A stretch of DNA of 64,000 nt from Epiperipatus broadwayi (Eukaryota; Onychophora; Udeonychophora; Euonychophora; Peripatidae): positions 868,001 through 932,000 of the forward strand of contig JAQFVV010012668.1 of assembly GCA_028023455.1 (NCBI GenBank), read 5' to 3'. The translations under genes were made by a program, and so were the position numbers. Each line of letters begins with the position of its first letter. Positions within the stretch are counted from its first letter, which is position 1. Of the stretch, positions 11,456 to 23,060 are shown piece by piece. The notes under the pieces were generated by a model. It was not told where the DNA came from, made no database searches, and saw only the letters and a program-made list of their open reading frames with translations.

Positions 11456-12600
11456 CAGCAACATCACCTTTATATATGGCATGGAGATGATATTCTTATC
11501 TATGCTGAAGAAAAAATCCATTATTAATATATGGTATGAGCTGAGTCAATTATATTCTTTAGCATGGACAATAGAAAATAAAGATCTATGAAATGATATA
11601 AAATTCTTAGACATCTATATCCAACATTCAAATGATCATAAATCCCCTCAATATTAGCAATGTAATTCAACTGCATTCATATACTCCAATTTCAAACAAA
11701 TTAACTGGCATTAAATGTTTTTTGTATAGAAACTATAAATTCTGCAAGTTTGAAGCAGACAGAAGAAACAACATCAAAAGCTATATAAAAGACCTAATCA
11801 ATTCACGATATGATCATAATATATTAAATAAAGCTCTTAAATTTTTTTATTTCTCTTTAAATACAAGGCACATAAATAACAACGACATTAATACATGGAT
11901 CAGCCCCCCTTTTATACTGGGTGCATTTAAAAAGATAAAAATAATCTGCTCAAATGAATTTAATATCAATTTTAAAATACCTCCTAATCTCAACCAAATG
12001 TTAAACAATATCAAAGACAAATTAACTCCAGACCAAGATTTCCAAATAATTTAGAATATTAAATGCAATGAACCATCCTGAAAAACAATTTATTATGATG
12101 AGTCTCATGTCAAGAGTGCTACAAAATTAGCTCAGCACAAATATAAATACAAACAAACTAAAACAAACCCCAACATCATGTATATATTTTTAAAACATGA
12201 GTTAAAATTGGGCCACAATTTTAATCCATTTAATATTAAGGTGGTTTGCGCTCAATGAAGGGAAAAAATCTATGCAGAAGTGTGGTTTATTGCAAATAAC
12301 ATGTAGTTTGCGCTCAATGATCGAAAAAATATATATGCAGAAGTGTGGTTTATTGCAATAACATCAATGAAATAAACAAGAAAGACTCGTGCATTGCATA
12401 TATTTAAATTTATAAACTTATAAATTCTATCTTCTGTACATCCATATTAATTCTAAGAATATGACCGACATGGTTAAAAGCAATGCTAAGCTGTAAATTT
12501 TTTAAAGAAAAAACTTTATAATCTTTCCGGCAACGTGCGCCATCACTATTAATCAATTTATATACAAAAAAAAAAAAATCTGATAGAACTAAATAATTAC
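11455..12600 (+). mobile_element. Penelope-like element, plus-strand copy (family 1)
   Basis: The copy starts just upstream of RT motif C, which reads WHGDDILIYAEE (about 11475-11510; usual YVDD) and is followed by a TIENKD...IKFLDIYI stretch typical of Penelope RTs. An open frame at 11632-12054 covers the RT thumb and linker (KLTGIKCFLYRNYKFCKFEA, then NSRYDHNILNKALKFF). After its stop, about 12055-12240 keeps a decayed GIY-YIG-like endonuclease: a KCNEP stretch, IYYDES in place of a YIG motif, LAQHKYKYKQ and KLGHNFNPFN. A non-coding 3' region follows. Frameshifts and stops make it inactive. The 5' end including RT motifs A and B is missing. Confidence 0.82.
12240..12361 (+). repeat. Tandem pair of about 60 bp units in the PLE 3' region
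   Basis: Two units (about 12240-12300 and 12301-12361) share GTTTGCGCTCAATGA and GCAGAAGTGTGGTTTATTGC. The inverted PLE copy on the left (about 10195-10250) has only one such unit. The extra unit therefore arose in one copy after they diverged, or was lost from the other. Confidence 0.8.
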
Positions 12601-12979
12601 AGTAGATTTTTACTTAATGATTTGTTTTGTCAGTTTATAGATAATCATAAGTAATAGGTTGTTCGTAAAATTATAATAAACTGACAATCCTATAGATGAT
12701 ATAAATGAACAATAAGCGAACTGAAGCGAATTAGCATTTTCTTTTGTATATTTAACATATATTTTATCAATTGAAAATAACGAATCAATATTTTCTTTGT
12801 TGTTAAAAAAATTTGTAATGTCTTCTCAACACCTTACAGTAAAAACAATTAGAATATTCCATAGAAATCTATTTTAAATTATTAAACATATTAATCAATA
12901 TCTTGTTTATTTGAAAATAAAATTGTTTTATTTACTAAACTTGAAGTCAATAGTATTACTTAATGTGATAAGTACATGG

Positions 12980-12991
12980 TATTATTATTAT

Positions 12992-13087
<96 letters not shown>
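12980..13087 (+). repeat. Trinucleotide microsatellite (ATT)n/(AAT)n
   Basis: About 105 bp of uninterrupted trinucleotide repeat: a few ATT units followed by roughly 30 units that read AAT/ATA. It creates an open frame of poly-Asn, which should not be annotated as a protein. Confidence 0.97.
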
Positions 13088-13874
13088 TTAAAATCTTTTT
13101 GCAATTACAAACATTTAAAATTTAATTAAAAAAATAATACAAATTTTATTACTTTATCAGAATTCAGTAATTATTTAAGGTCAACCTAATGTTTTCAAAG
13201 ACATCAATTGGTATTATTTAAACATACAGTAAAGCTAATCAATAAATTATTGATCCAAACATTATATATATAATCATCAAGCTTTATTCTTTAATATTAT
13301 TGTAAATTTTAGTACTTCATAATAAAAGGGTTATTTTAGTAAAAAAATCCCAATATAAACTGTTACTTTATATATCCGTTAAAAATTTTCAAATAAACTA
13401 TTTTAAATTGTGGATTACAATTTTGACATTCAGTCTAGTTATCATATATCTAATATATAAATATTATTAATAGAGTTTAACTTTATTCGAATATACATTT
13501 TAGCTTATTTTATTAATAAACCCTAAATAAAGTTATTGTTTAAATTTATTTTGTCACAGTTTTGGTTTGCTCAATTTATATAGCTCTATTAATTTCAGCT
13601 AGCCCATTTATATTGTTAAAGATTTGGTGGATATATATTTTATACTATTACTAATTTTAGCTTTACCCAATTTGTGATGTATTAAGAGTAAACATTCATT
13701 TTCTATTTTATACCATTACAGATTTTGGCATTTACAATATGGACATGTGAAATAGTATCTTTCTCTTTTGTTCATTTTAATCCATTACAGTTTTTTGCAT
13801 CTCGATTTATGGGGTATAACAAAACCTCTCTGATTGCTCTCATTTTATTCTATTACAATATATATATATATAGT

Positions 13875-14100
13875 AACTACATATAAAAAAAAAAACATGT
13901 TTTACTAATTACATATAAAAAACATGTTTTGCGGGTCATCCATTTAAGATTTTAATTTTAAAATTTCCACTTTACGACTTGATCACACAAGCCCTCAATT
14001 GAAAAATAAAAGTTATATAATTGTAGAGATGCTGTATAATTATATAGCTTTCATTTCTCAGTTGAGTGCTTGTGTCAAAACATGTTTTTTATATCTGAAA
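13875..14100. repeat. Interrupted foldback element
   Basis: The right arm (about 14035-14097) is the reverse complement of a left arm in two parts: ACATATAAAAAACATGTTTTG at about 13911-13931 and ACACAAGC...TTATATAATTGTA at about 13985-14024. About 50 bp in the left arm is not matched in the right. The first part of the left arm is also duplicated in direct orientation at about 13879-13906. It looks like a short palindromic MITE with an insertion in one arm. Confidence 0.65.
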
Positions 14101-14549
14101 CCCAGTAAAAATATTTGTATGAACATAGTAACTATATATATATATATTGTGCCATTTATTTATATATATGGTACAAATTACTATTTAATATTGTGTATCA
14201 TTTAAATAAAAAAAGAGAGAACCCGATGCTTATTTTTTGTAATATAAAGTTGTTTTAAGAAAAACGTACAGTGAAAGTTTAATTCTTCTTTTTTTTAATA
14301 TAAGTTAACTAAAATAAATTCAATGTTGGAAAGTGCATACTGAATAATTGATTTAAATAGTGAAAGGAAATTTCAAAGGTAAAAGATTGCTATCAGAAAC
14401 AACCTTCTGATAATAATTAAACATGGCAGAAATTCATAACGAGAAAAGAGACTTTGTAATAAAAAAAATGAAAAACAATGTAGAAGTTTATAAAATAGAA
14501 CAAAAGGTAAAAAGGAATATGGGCAGAATTTTGAAAAAGAATCTGGGGA

Positions 14550-14883
14550 TATAAAAGGAGCCGACAGGTTTGAAAGGGGTCTTTTGTCTTATTGTTCCAG
14601 AGAGTGTTGAGCAATTTGAAGTGCCTCGTATTTTTTATACAAAAAAAATATTAATGTGTCCACTTAGATACGAACAGAAATGGCTCGCCATGAGTGAGTA
14701 GAACTCTATCATTTGCCGACACTTTCTCTCGAGAAGAGTCACCTAGATCATCGTCTGGCTCTATCTAAATTTGATCGGAGATTTGGAAGAAGTGAAACTA
14801 AAAAAAAAACAACTACTGCAGACTACCCACTGGCTGAATTGAACGTCAGAGGATCAATGACCTATTTAAATATCAACTTACCG
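14550..14883 (+). other. Candidate exon with upstream TATA box and strong splice donor
   Basis: TATAAAAG at 14550-14557 lies ahead of a stretch that is less AT-rich than its flanks. From after an in-frame stop at about 14694, one plus-strand frame stays open for about 62 codons, including HLPTLSLEKSHLDHRLALSK and YPLAELNVRGSMTYLNINLP. It ends at ACCG/GTAAGT (GT at 14884-14885), a consensus 5' splice site. Just past the donor the frame hits a stop (GTA AGT TAA), as expected at an exon end. I do not recognise the protein. No clear acceptor or partner exon was found, so this may be a first exon or an internal exon, or an uncharacterised repeat. Confidence 0.35.
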
Positions 14884-15329
14884 GTAAGTTAATGGCCATA
14901 ACTTTTACATAAAGTTTTATGAATAGAGATTTGAATGAAATGTTATCCTATAATTTTTTGATCGAAAGATTTGCGAACTGAGAAGTGACCTAAACTGTTA
15001 CCATGAAAAAATAAGACACTAACTAGTGATTACTTCAATATTTGAATCAAATTATTAAATTCATATGCACAATACTTTCCAATACTATAATTTTGTCTTA
15101 ATCTTAAATATTAAATGTTTGATGGGCTAGAATAAATCTTTATTATTAACTTAACTTTCATTGTACGTGTATAAAATTAATGTTATTATATTTAAGTTTT
15201 ATATTTAGTTATTTAAATTCAAATTAGTATACAAATTACCTTTGCTAAATAGATTTATTTTTCTTAATTAAGTCAAAGAGGAATATCTTCTACTTAATGG
15301 GAATTTTAATCCAGATCGTATAATTATTA

Positions 15330-15470
15330 CTTTACGAGTTACAATATGTTCGACGCAGGCTCAGTAGGTCTAACGACTCTGGCACCCTCATGTAAAAATT
15401 AAAAACTGATCCAGCTCACAATTGTACTCGGTAATAATTCTAGGCCGAGCTGATCAGGAAAGATAGTTAT
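15330..15470. other. Less AT-rich island, unassigned
   Basis: A short mixed-composition patch downstream of the 14.7 kb candidate exon. In the phase left by that exon the obvious AG-preceded starts give immediate stops, so I could not make it the next exon. Confidence 0.2.
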
Positions 15471-15779
15471 GTTTTTAGAATAATAATGAAACCTTTTTTT
15501 TTTTAAATAAAAATAAATTTACATTTATTTTTCTTTTACATAACTTGATCAACTCGCGCATTTATAATGCACATAGAGGCCTAGAAATACGGAAAACGTT
15601 ACAATATATATATATATTACAATACAGAATGAGAGAGGTGACATCTGGGGCTATATGGTTCCTCAATTTGGACATCATTTGTAATTATCCACTACATATT
15701 AGGGCTAAATTAAGAGGAGATGGGGAAACCATCATCATCCTCATCGAATAATCAAAAGAAATATATATATATATATAAA

Positions 15780-16870
15780 GAATGAGCATGAGAAATCAGC
15801 AAAATATAAGACTAACTACAAGTTAAACAAAAGTAATATCATTCATTATCATGAACAATCAAAACAGGCAATATCATAAAATCAACACAATCTTATGATG
15901 AGATTTAAAAGGGGTTCACTGCTGGCAGGCTAATTATATAGTCACTGCCAAGCTTAAGAAAGAAATATAAAACTGGATACCCATATCTAAATTCTAAGCC
16001 ATCAGACTATAAAAATAAAAATGTAATGCTGGGATATATGCTAATCATCATCAAGGCTTGAACCATATAATACTATTAAAGTAGCCAACAATAAACTTAA
16101 TTTCTATTAATAAAATAAAATATTAGTGCCTGGAATTTAAAGATGATACTCTGCACCATCCAGGACTATCATCTGGATATCCAAAAACACTAAGATAATC
16201 CCAACATCCATATAACTATTATGCACAAATCTAGCTCAGGAAGCAAAAGTATATAAACTATTACTGTGATATAACTGCTTATTGTGAATAATTTTAAATA
16301 ATTTATAGGTTTAATCTACTATAATTAAATAGATTTACTGGGATAATTTAAATATTCCTAAACTCTAAGCTGTATTGAAATCAAATCACACACACTACCA
16401 ATTCATTTAACGGAATAACAAGAAAAATGAAAACATTAAGACTAAAAAATATTATTTAAAGAATTATTTAATAACTTATTAACAATAAATAAAAAAAATG
16501 ACACGATAATACAAAACTTCAAAATTATTTATTTTATATAAAAAAAAAATTTCATAAAAATTATAAGTAACCAGTTGATTTTTATGCATAGAATGATTTC
16601 CTGATTTATTTCTTTAAATAACAAATGTTGGAAATATAGTATTTTCAAAATCAGAGATAACAATCTTTAAATTAGCACAATTAATCCTTTGTTGAATTTG
16701 TTTGGAGGGGGGGGGGTAAAAATGCTTCAAAAGAAAATTTTAAATTTAATAAAATTAAATTTTCGAAAAAACTTTTTATAATTTTGAAGAGAAAAAGTAA
16801 ATGGATTAAAAAAAAAATACATTTCACTATTCGAAAACATTAATTTAAATTATTAATTCTTACATTTTTA
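15780..16870 (+). repeat. Dispersed non-coding repeat Y, copy 1
   Basis: About 1.1 kb aligns along most of its length with 39330-40430 in the same orientation. Shared landmarks include CCAACAATAAACTTAATTTC (about 16085 and 39678), TTTAAAGATGATAC followed by CACCATCCAG, ACATCCATATAACTA, TCTAGCTCAG and AAGCTGTATT. No open frame is conserved between the copies, so it is non-coding or a non-autonomous element of unknown class. It contains a poly-G run near 16706-16717. Confidence 0.75.
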
Positions 16871-16999
16871 TAAAATTATTACTTTTATAAATATATAGAT
16901 AATTTAAATACAACTGAAAAATATATGCATAAAAATAGCTTTAACAATGGTTTTAAATTTCTGTACAGTCATAATTTCCAGTTTTTCCAGGTGAGTCTT

Positions 17000-18240
17000 C
17001 TTCTTGAAGGTTTCTATATATGTACATGTTTAATTTGTGCTTTTCATGGAATGCAGTATTTTCAGGTTAAACAACAGTAAGGATTTATCCATCTTATTTT
17101 CAAAAAGTTTTCCAGGTCTAATACAGAGACATATTCTTAAGCTGGAGACAAGGTTTCAGATTACTTCAGGGTTAACTTCTTTACATTTTTCTAGAGAGAC
17201 AAGTTACATGGAGGAATATTGATGTCTAGCTTTTAGCTAACTTAACACATGGTTTTCATTGTAGAAAACATTTTTTATAAATAAACTCATGGTGTGCTAA
17301 CAGCTTGTTTAAAACTTCTATTGTTCTATGCAACAATTTGGTTAAGACATCTGCTTCTTTTCTTCTTCAGTAATTGTCAGAAATTTCTTTTCTTCCACTG
17401 TCTTCTTCAACATCTAGATTGAGAGTTGACTGTCCTCTTCAACATCTAGGTTAGGAATGACTTCTTATCAGACTCTTGGGTTGTCTGATTTCCCACATCC
17501 TGATTTTTTCAATATCATGACTAGTAGTTGATACAAATCCCCAGGGACTAGAAGTTAGTCTCATGTCACACTATTCCAAATTTTCTTTCCAACAGCAATG
17601 CCAATTCCATTAACTGGTCTATCACAACCCAAATAAAATAACACAAATATTTACTTTCCCATTTTCACTTTGCTTAATCCTATATCACCAATTTTATTTA
17701 TATTCATGTTCCTTTTTAAATTTTCCCATTTTCCTATTCTCCTCAGTGATTTAAGATTCCATGTTCCAATCTCTTAATGAATGAACTTTTATGAGGATTT
17801 CATAGGTTCATGACCAGAGTAGCCGCAGTATATTCCTGTTAGACAAGACACCAAAAACATCTTTATCTAAGATCTCAACACCAAACATAATGATTGCTCT
17901 ACAAGGGAATTATATGGCACAATGGTTTCCCATTGCTTTCTTTTCCCAGTAATAACTTCCATAACAGGCTTAATGCACTAGCTGAATCTCATAAAATGAG
18001 CATCTGGTTACAACTTCCTCCTCATTACTGTCACCTATAGAGATCTTCTGATGACTTAGAAGAATGCTTTTCCTAATTTAGCAATCAACTGGGTGTTGAC
18101 TTATTTAATGATGGTCAACCCTCACCATTATATATCCACCATAGAAATTATAGTATTTTACAACACACACCAATGCCCTACTTCCTGATAGTGAATTGTC
18201 CCATTGTCAGTGACTGCCTATTTATAGGATTTTTGTTTAT
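17000..18240 (-). mobile_element. LINE 5' remnant with endonuclease start
   Basis: On the minus strand, about 17770-17650 reads GTWNLKSLRRIGKWENLKRN and then GDIGLSKVKMG. This resembles the start of APE-type endonucleases in RTE-like LINEs, where the pattern is TWN-RSL...GK...K...IG-SE. A NGIGIAVGKKIWNSVT stretch follows at about 17605-17560, matching the next endonuclease block. Upstream (about 17770-18240) is less AT-rich and probably the 5' UTR. Downstream (about 17500-17000) I see several short open stretches such as EADVLTKLLHRTIEVLNKLL that I cannot assign. RT is absent and the frame is broken. It is not functional. Confidence 0.55.
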
Positions 18241-20330
18241 TCAAAGATAACCTTTATATCTCAAATATGTAATATTAAAATAGCTATAAAATTATCTTAA
18301 TAAGCTGTATGCAACATCCTATTTTAAGTCTTTGTTTGCTATCGAAATAGATGTTGGAAAAGCTTCAAATCAGGAATACAGGGTAATGCTTTAAATTAAA
18401 AAGGTGGTGACAAAGATTAAAATAAATAAAGATTATTTTTATTAGATTAAATCCTTTCTCAATACTAATTTTCTTTCTTTGTAGGGGCAATGATAATTAG
18501 AAAATATAACTAGTGCTTAGAAAAACTTAAGTAATTATTTTTTGAGAAGTATTTGATTTTATCACCATGACAAAAGTATTATTGTTTATAATCTATACCA
18601 TTAATGTGTCCAGCACAAGAGTGTGCATTCAATATGCGGATATAGATAGTATTACTCCTCATTTTATGATCTTTAACACTTCATAGTATTACAAATAAAG
18701 CATCAATACATGATTATGTATAAGAAATATATATTTAAAATACTTGCTCACTTTTCTCTTTTGATGTTTTCATTCTATTCTAATATTCCTTAAATCATGA
18801 TTACATAAAAAAAAAAGTTACATTAGCAATACAAAATGTAGAAATAATATATATATCAGCAATGATATTTATTTTTGTATTTTATAGATGAAATACTAAA
18901 ATGATAAATAAAAAACTGATAGAAAGTTGAAATTCACATTATACAAAAAATTGTTGAACCTTTCTGAGTTTAAAAAATTATTAATGCCTACTAAAATATT
19001 TAATATTTCAAGATCGCTAAGTTATAGTTCTAGATCGATAAGTTATAGTTCTACTCACTTAAGTAAAAAAAATAAAATTTGTTAGAGTAAACTGTGGTCA
19101 GAAATCCATGCTTACAAACAAAAACAGGACTATAAGCAAAAAAATATTATGACAATGAAATTCTCTGTACACTCCTATTCAGTTATGAAAATTCCAATAA
19201 TTACCAAAATGTATGAGATGAGTTTTATATAGAGAATATTTATGATTCAGCTGACATTTCAAAGTCATTATTTCCTAATAAAAAAATTCAGTAATATAAA
19301 AATAGATGAGATTATAAATGTAAATTAGACAACGAATTCCTGAAAACATATATAATTTGAGGAATCACTCATTAGCCTTTTTCAACCTTTAAAAGATTTA
19401 TATAAGCAACTATCAAAATAAGACTATCAATATGGCTAATCTGGCTAAAAATAGGAAATAGAATTTCCATAATTTGATTAGCTGTTCTTGTGGTCTAATT
19501 ATTCCTCTGAATACAAAAATATTTTTGGAAAATCAAGTGCATATAATAGAGAAAACACCACTTCCAAAGAATAGTGCTATCTATAAAGAAGTTAAGGCTT
19601 TCAAATTCATAGATCAATCAAGTAAAATAACGTTTTGAAAATTAACTGGTTATATTATATATTTCTCAAAGCCTTCTCAATCATTCTAAAATATAAATTT
19701 TAAACTCAATAGAAAATTTCTAACAGCAGCATAACATAATTCTCCGATGTTTCTTAGAGAACATGAGGTTTTTTTCCAAGACGAAATCTCAATATTTCTC
19801 TAGCCACTATGAAAATGTTTTTAATATCATTCCACATCGTATGTAGACAGATGTTGATACTAATCAAATGACAACCTTATATTAATTTTATATGCGTTCA
19901 CATTAAATTATTTAAACCATATGTGTGTACATATATTATAGAGATATTTCTTAAAATTCCTATTATTTTTCTTACTTTTATTCATTAAGGATTAAGTTTA
20001 AAATAAAATCCTTTAAAAAAAAAAGTAAAAAAAAATTATCTGGTATGTTTTAACATATATAAACGTGTGACTGTTGAGATTAAACATGATTGCTGTCATT
20101 TAAGAAAGCGCAACTCACTTTCAAAAGTTTTATAAACGAAAAAAAAAAAAAAATGCTTTTAGTCATGTTTCATTTATAACTGAAACTCTGTTGAATTATC
20201 CAGAACATTATTAAATACCAAAACCAAGAAATTAAATAAATCACTTACATGAATAATTAGAAATAATTATTTAGATCAATTTACAATCATATATATAATC
20301 GCATGATATTGCTCACTGATTCATAAAAAA
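18240..20330. other. Anonymous AT-rich DNA
   Basis: No gene recognised. The one local structure is a 21 bp tandem dimer at 19011-19052 (unit AGATCGNTAAGTTATAGTTCT). Confidence 0.4.
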
Positions 20331-20339
20331 TTCATCTGG

Positions 20340-20425
20340 AGTGACAAAACACGGCTGCTTGATTCCTAGATCTGGAATTCCAGAAACCGTCACCCTAGAA
20401 TTGCACCCAGATGTCTAGGACAATT
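20340..20425. other. Short mixed-composition patch with a 14 bp palindrome
   Basis: It contains the perfect palindrome TCTGGAATTCCAGA (about 20371-20384) and is less AT-rich than its flanks. It could be the end of an unidentified repeat. Confidence 0.25.
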
Positions 20426-21257
20426 TTATAATCTGTTTAATATAAAATGCAATTTGAAATTCTTTAAATTTACAAATGCAAAATTATTTAAATCATTAGA
20501 GTTCGACTCAACCTCTTATAAACAAATACTAGGTAAAATAATATTGCAAGAGGCATTACAATCTTTTCTAAATACTCATGTTCAGTCCATCAAACAACTT
20601 TATGGAAGAATGATTAAAGCATTGAATATTATTAATGCAAAATTTTTTAGGATGCACACACCCATATATATTGTAACGTTTTTCACGTTTTGTTACATTC
20701 TAGTAGGCCTTTTTTTTTACACTTTATGAAGTGAAAGTTAATCAAGCTATAAAGATGAAAAATATAAATATTTCATTCATATTTCTAAAAACATAGCTAT
20801 ATTTCCTGATTAACTGGCCTACTAATTATTATGATATGCACAGCCAATGGAATCGTTTTTTATTTGTTTATTTTACATGAATTCACTGTTCAATTGCTTT
20901 GCATCCCATACCGTAATTTAAAAGAAAATTTATTACAAAAATCGGGGTCTAGATTTATTGTCATTTTATGAATCTTTTCTGGGGCTAAACTATTAAATAC
21001 AATGGTCAAGGTAATTTCTTTAATTAAATCTTAATAAACTAACATTAACAACATCTAATATTCAAATTAAGAATGTACACAGAGAGTGCTAAATCAATAC
21101 TAAATATTTTATTAACATCTATTAAAAATATTTATATGAGAATTAGTAAAGAAAAAATTGGAAAAGAAAAACATACACTAATTCAAATACTATTAATCAG
21201 ATGAAAAGTTCTTGTTCTATTTAAATTCTTCTTGCTAGTTTCTTGAAACATTAAAAA

Positions 21258-21432
21258 TCAGTCACTATCAGTATTACCATTCATGGTTAATGTTAATTGG
21301 CCAACAATTGAAGTCACAAATTGGGAGTAATCAGTTCTTATAATATACTTGTCTTCCTTTGGGATCGCATGTTCCTTGAAATTAAACTGATCTCTCCTGC
21401 TGGCATCTTCCCCTTTCTGGTCCATTCCATAG
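21258..21432 (-). CDS. Candidate 3'-terminal coding exon, unknown protein
   Basis: On the minus strand a frame of about 58 codons runs to a stop at 21258-21260 and includes GMDQKGEDASRRDQFNFKEH and IIRTDYSQFVTSIVGQLTLT. It starts right after a pyrimidine-containing acceptor-like sequence (CTTCTTGCTCCAG; AG at 21433-21434), giving one base of split codon. The composition is protein-like and much less AT-rich than the flanks. An AATAAA signal lies about 145 bp downstream on the same strand (about 21108-21113), although such signals are common in AT-rich DNA. I do not recognise the sequence. Two other frames are also open over about 21400-21580, so a frameshifted pseudogene or mobile-element fragment is an alternative. 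Confidence 0.35.
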
Positions 21433-22740
21433 CTGGAGCAAGAAGCTCAGTTGCAATGACCTCTTCATTACGAAAGATGGTTCTTGTGTAATGACTTCAT
21501 TCAGCAAGTGAGTAATGTCCCTGTGCAGACACATATCACTGCAACAGGTCATTCTCACAGAAACCTCCAACTTTAAAAACACATAACCAGAAGATAAACG
21601 GAAGACCTAGATCAAAGTTGTCCTCTTCTTTTTATACCTCGATCCAGTTTTGAAACTTCTGTGCATGTTATTATTATCATGATGCTTAGGTTTATAATCT
21701 TATACATTTATTTTCTTTCTCTGGTACAAAGTTTTTTTTTTTTATTCTTTTTGTTTATCTGGATTAGTAATCTGCATGTCTTTTTTATTCTTTCCAATTT
21801 CAACTTTTATTAAATTACAGATAAATAATTCAAAACAAAAAAAAATCAACTCTCATTATATGTTTTTAAAAAATAAATTATACTAAGGAAATTGTGTCTT
21901 TTTACTCGATCTTTAAATTCTACCTTTTTTTTTTTTATAGCTTCTAAGTATTTTCAAATGCCAATATATTTGGATGATCTATTTGTAGATGGTACAATAT
22001 TTAAAAAATTTTTGTAATGCAAAACTATTATAATAATGATGTTGCCTAATCAGCTTGAATCTAGGTAGGAATTAAATTTTTTTACGGGAACTTTCAAAAT
22101 TTTTTGATCAAAAACTAATTTATTGCTAGTCATCTCTTTCCACTAATATTGGATGAAATAAATTGGTGTCTACCTTTTTTTAGTTTGAGAATAAAAGTTC
22201 TAGAATAATAAAAGTCATTTAGATAAGTGCCAAGATGTTATGATGTATATATATTGAAATGAATAAAGTCTGATTCATTAAGTGTCCACCATGTAGTCCT
22301 CCACATGTTTGTGAGTCAATTCAGAGTTGTAAGAATTACTAATTGTAATAATAATATGTATATTCAAATGTATTATTATGTAATATTTTGTTTTAAAAAG
22401 GTTTAAATTTAAGAGAAACTGGTAAATTATATAAATTAGGTTAAAAAATTTCTATCAAAGAATGTATTGCAAAAGAACTCAGTTAAGAAATAGATTTAAA
22501 ATAATTAAATAAAAAAAAAGATTAAAGCAGTTTAGACATGAGATTTGAAAAAAAGAAAAAATTCAGGCAATTTAATATTTATAGTGTTTTACAAGTTCAA
22601 TCAATTAAATAGTCAAAATGTTTTTGAAATTCTTATAAATAAAATAAAATGAAGTCAATAAAGATGTTAAAAACAAGATTATCAAAGCCTGTCAAAAAGA
22701 AGATCCAAGGTTGTTAAACATGATATCAAAAACTTAGTTT

Positions 22741-23060
22741 TTCTTTAACGAAATCAATCTGGATTCAAATTTTAATCAAGCTACAATCTATCTGGATTCT
22801 AATTTTATTCAAGCTGCATTGAACCTGCATTATGTTGACTAAGTAGAAGAAGAATTTTACCGATTGCTGAAATCTACGTTGGATACCTGAAATCTGACCA
22901 TGCTATTTTTAGAAGGTCTCTTATTAAAACGAAGAATCACTTCAAATTTCAAAGACAGATTGTGAAAGAACATTATAGCAACTTACAAATAGAATCAATA
23001 AATATTTGCCATAGCAGGAGGAATGGAACTCTGGTCTGCAGAACTTTTGCTTTGTAAGGG
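22741..23060 (+). pseudogene. Degenerate reading frame, unassigned
   Basis: One plus-strand frame over about 105 codons contains only a few stops and reads like eroded coding sequence: NEINLDSNFNQATIYLDSNF, then VEEEFYRLLKSTLDT, then FLEGLLLKRRITSNFKDRL, and ending AIAGGMELWSAELLLCKG. Its first part is a 33 bp imperfect tandem dimer (about 22757-22822). No family is recognised; it may be an old transposase or a host pseudogene. Confidence 0.3.

Noticed and set aside
12911-13129. 72-codon frame with a long poly-Asn run
   Set aside because: It is a translation of the (AAT)n microsatellite, with no independent coding signal.
20371-20384. 14 bp palindrome as an operator site
   Set aside because: It is a single occurrence in animal intergenic DNA with no adjacent gene; it could be chance.
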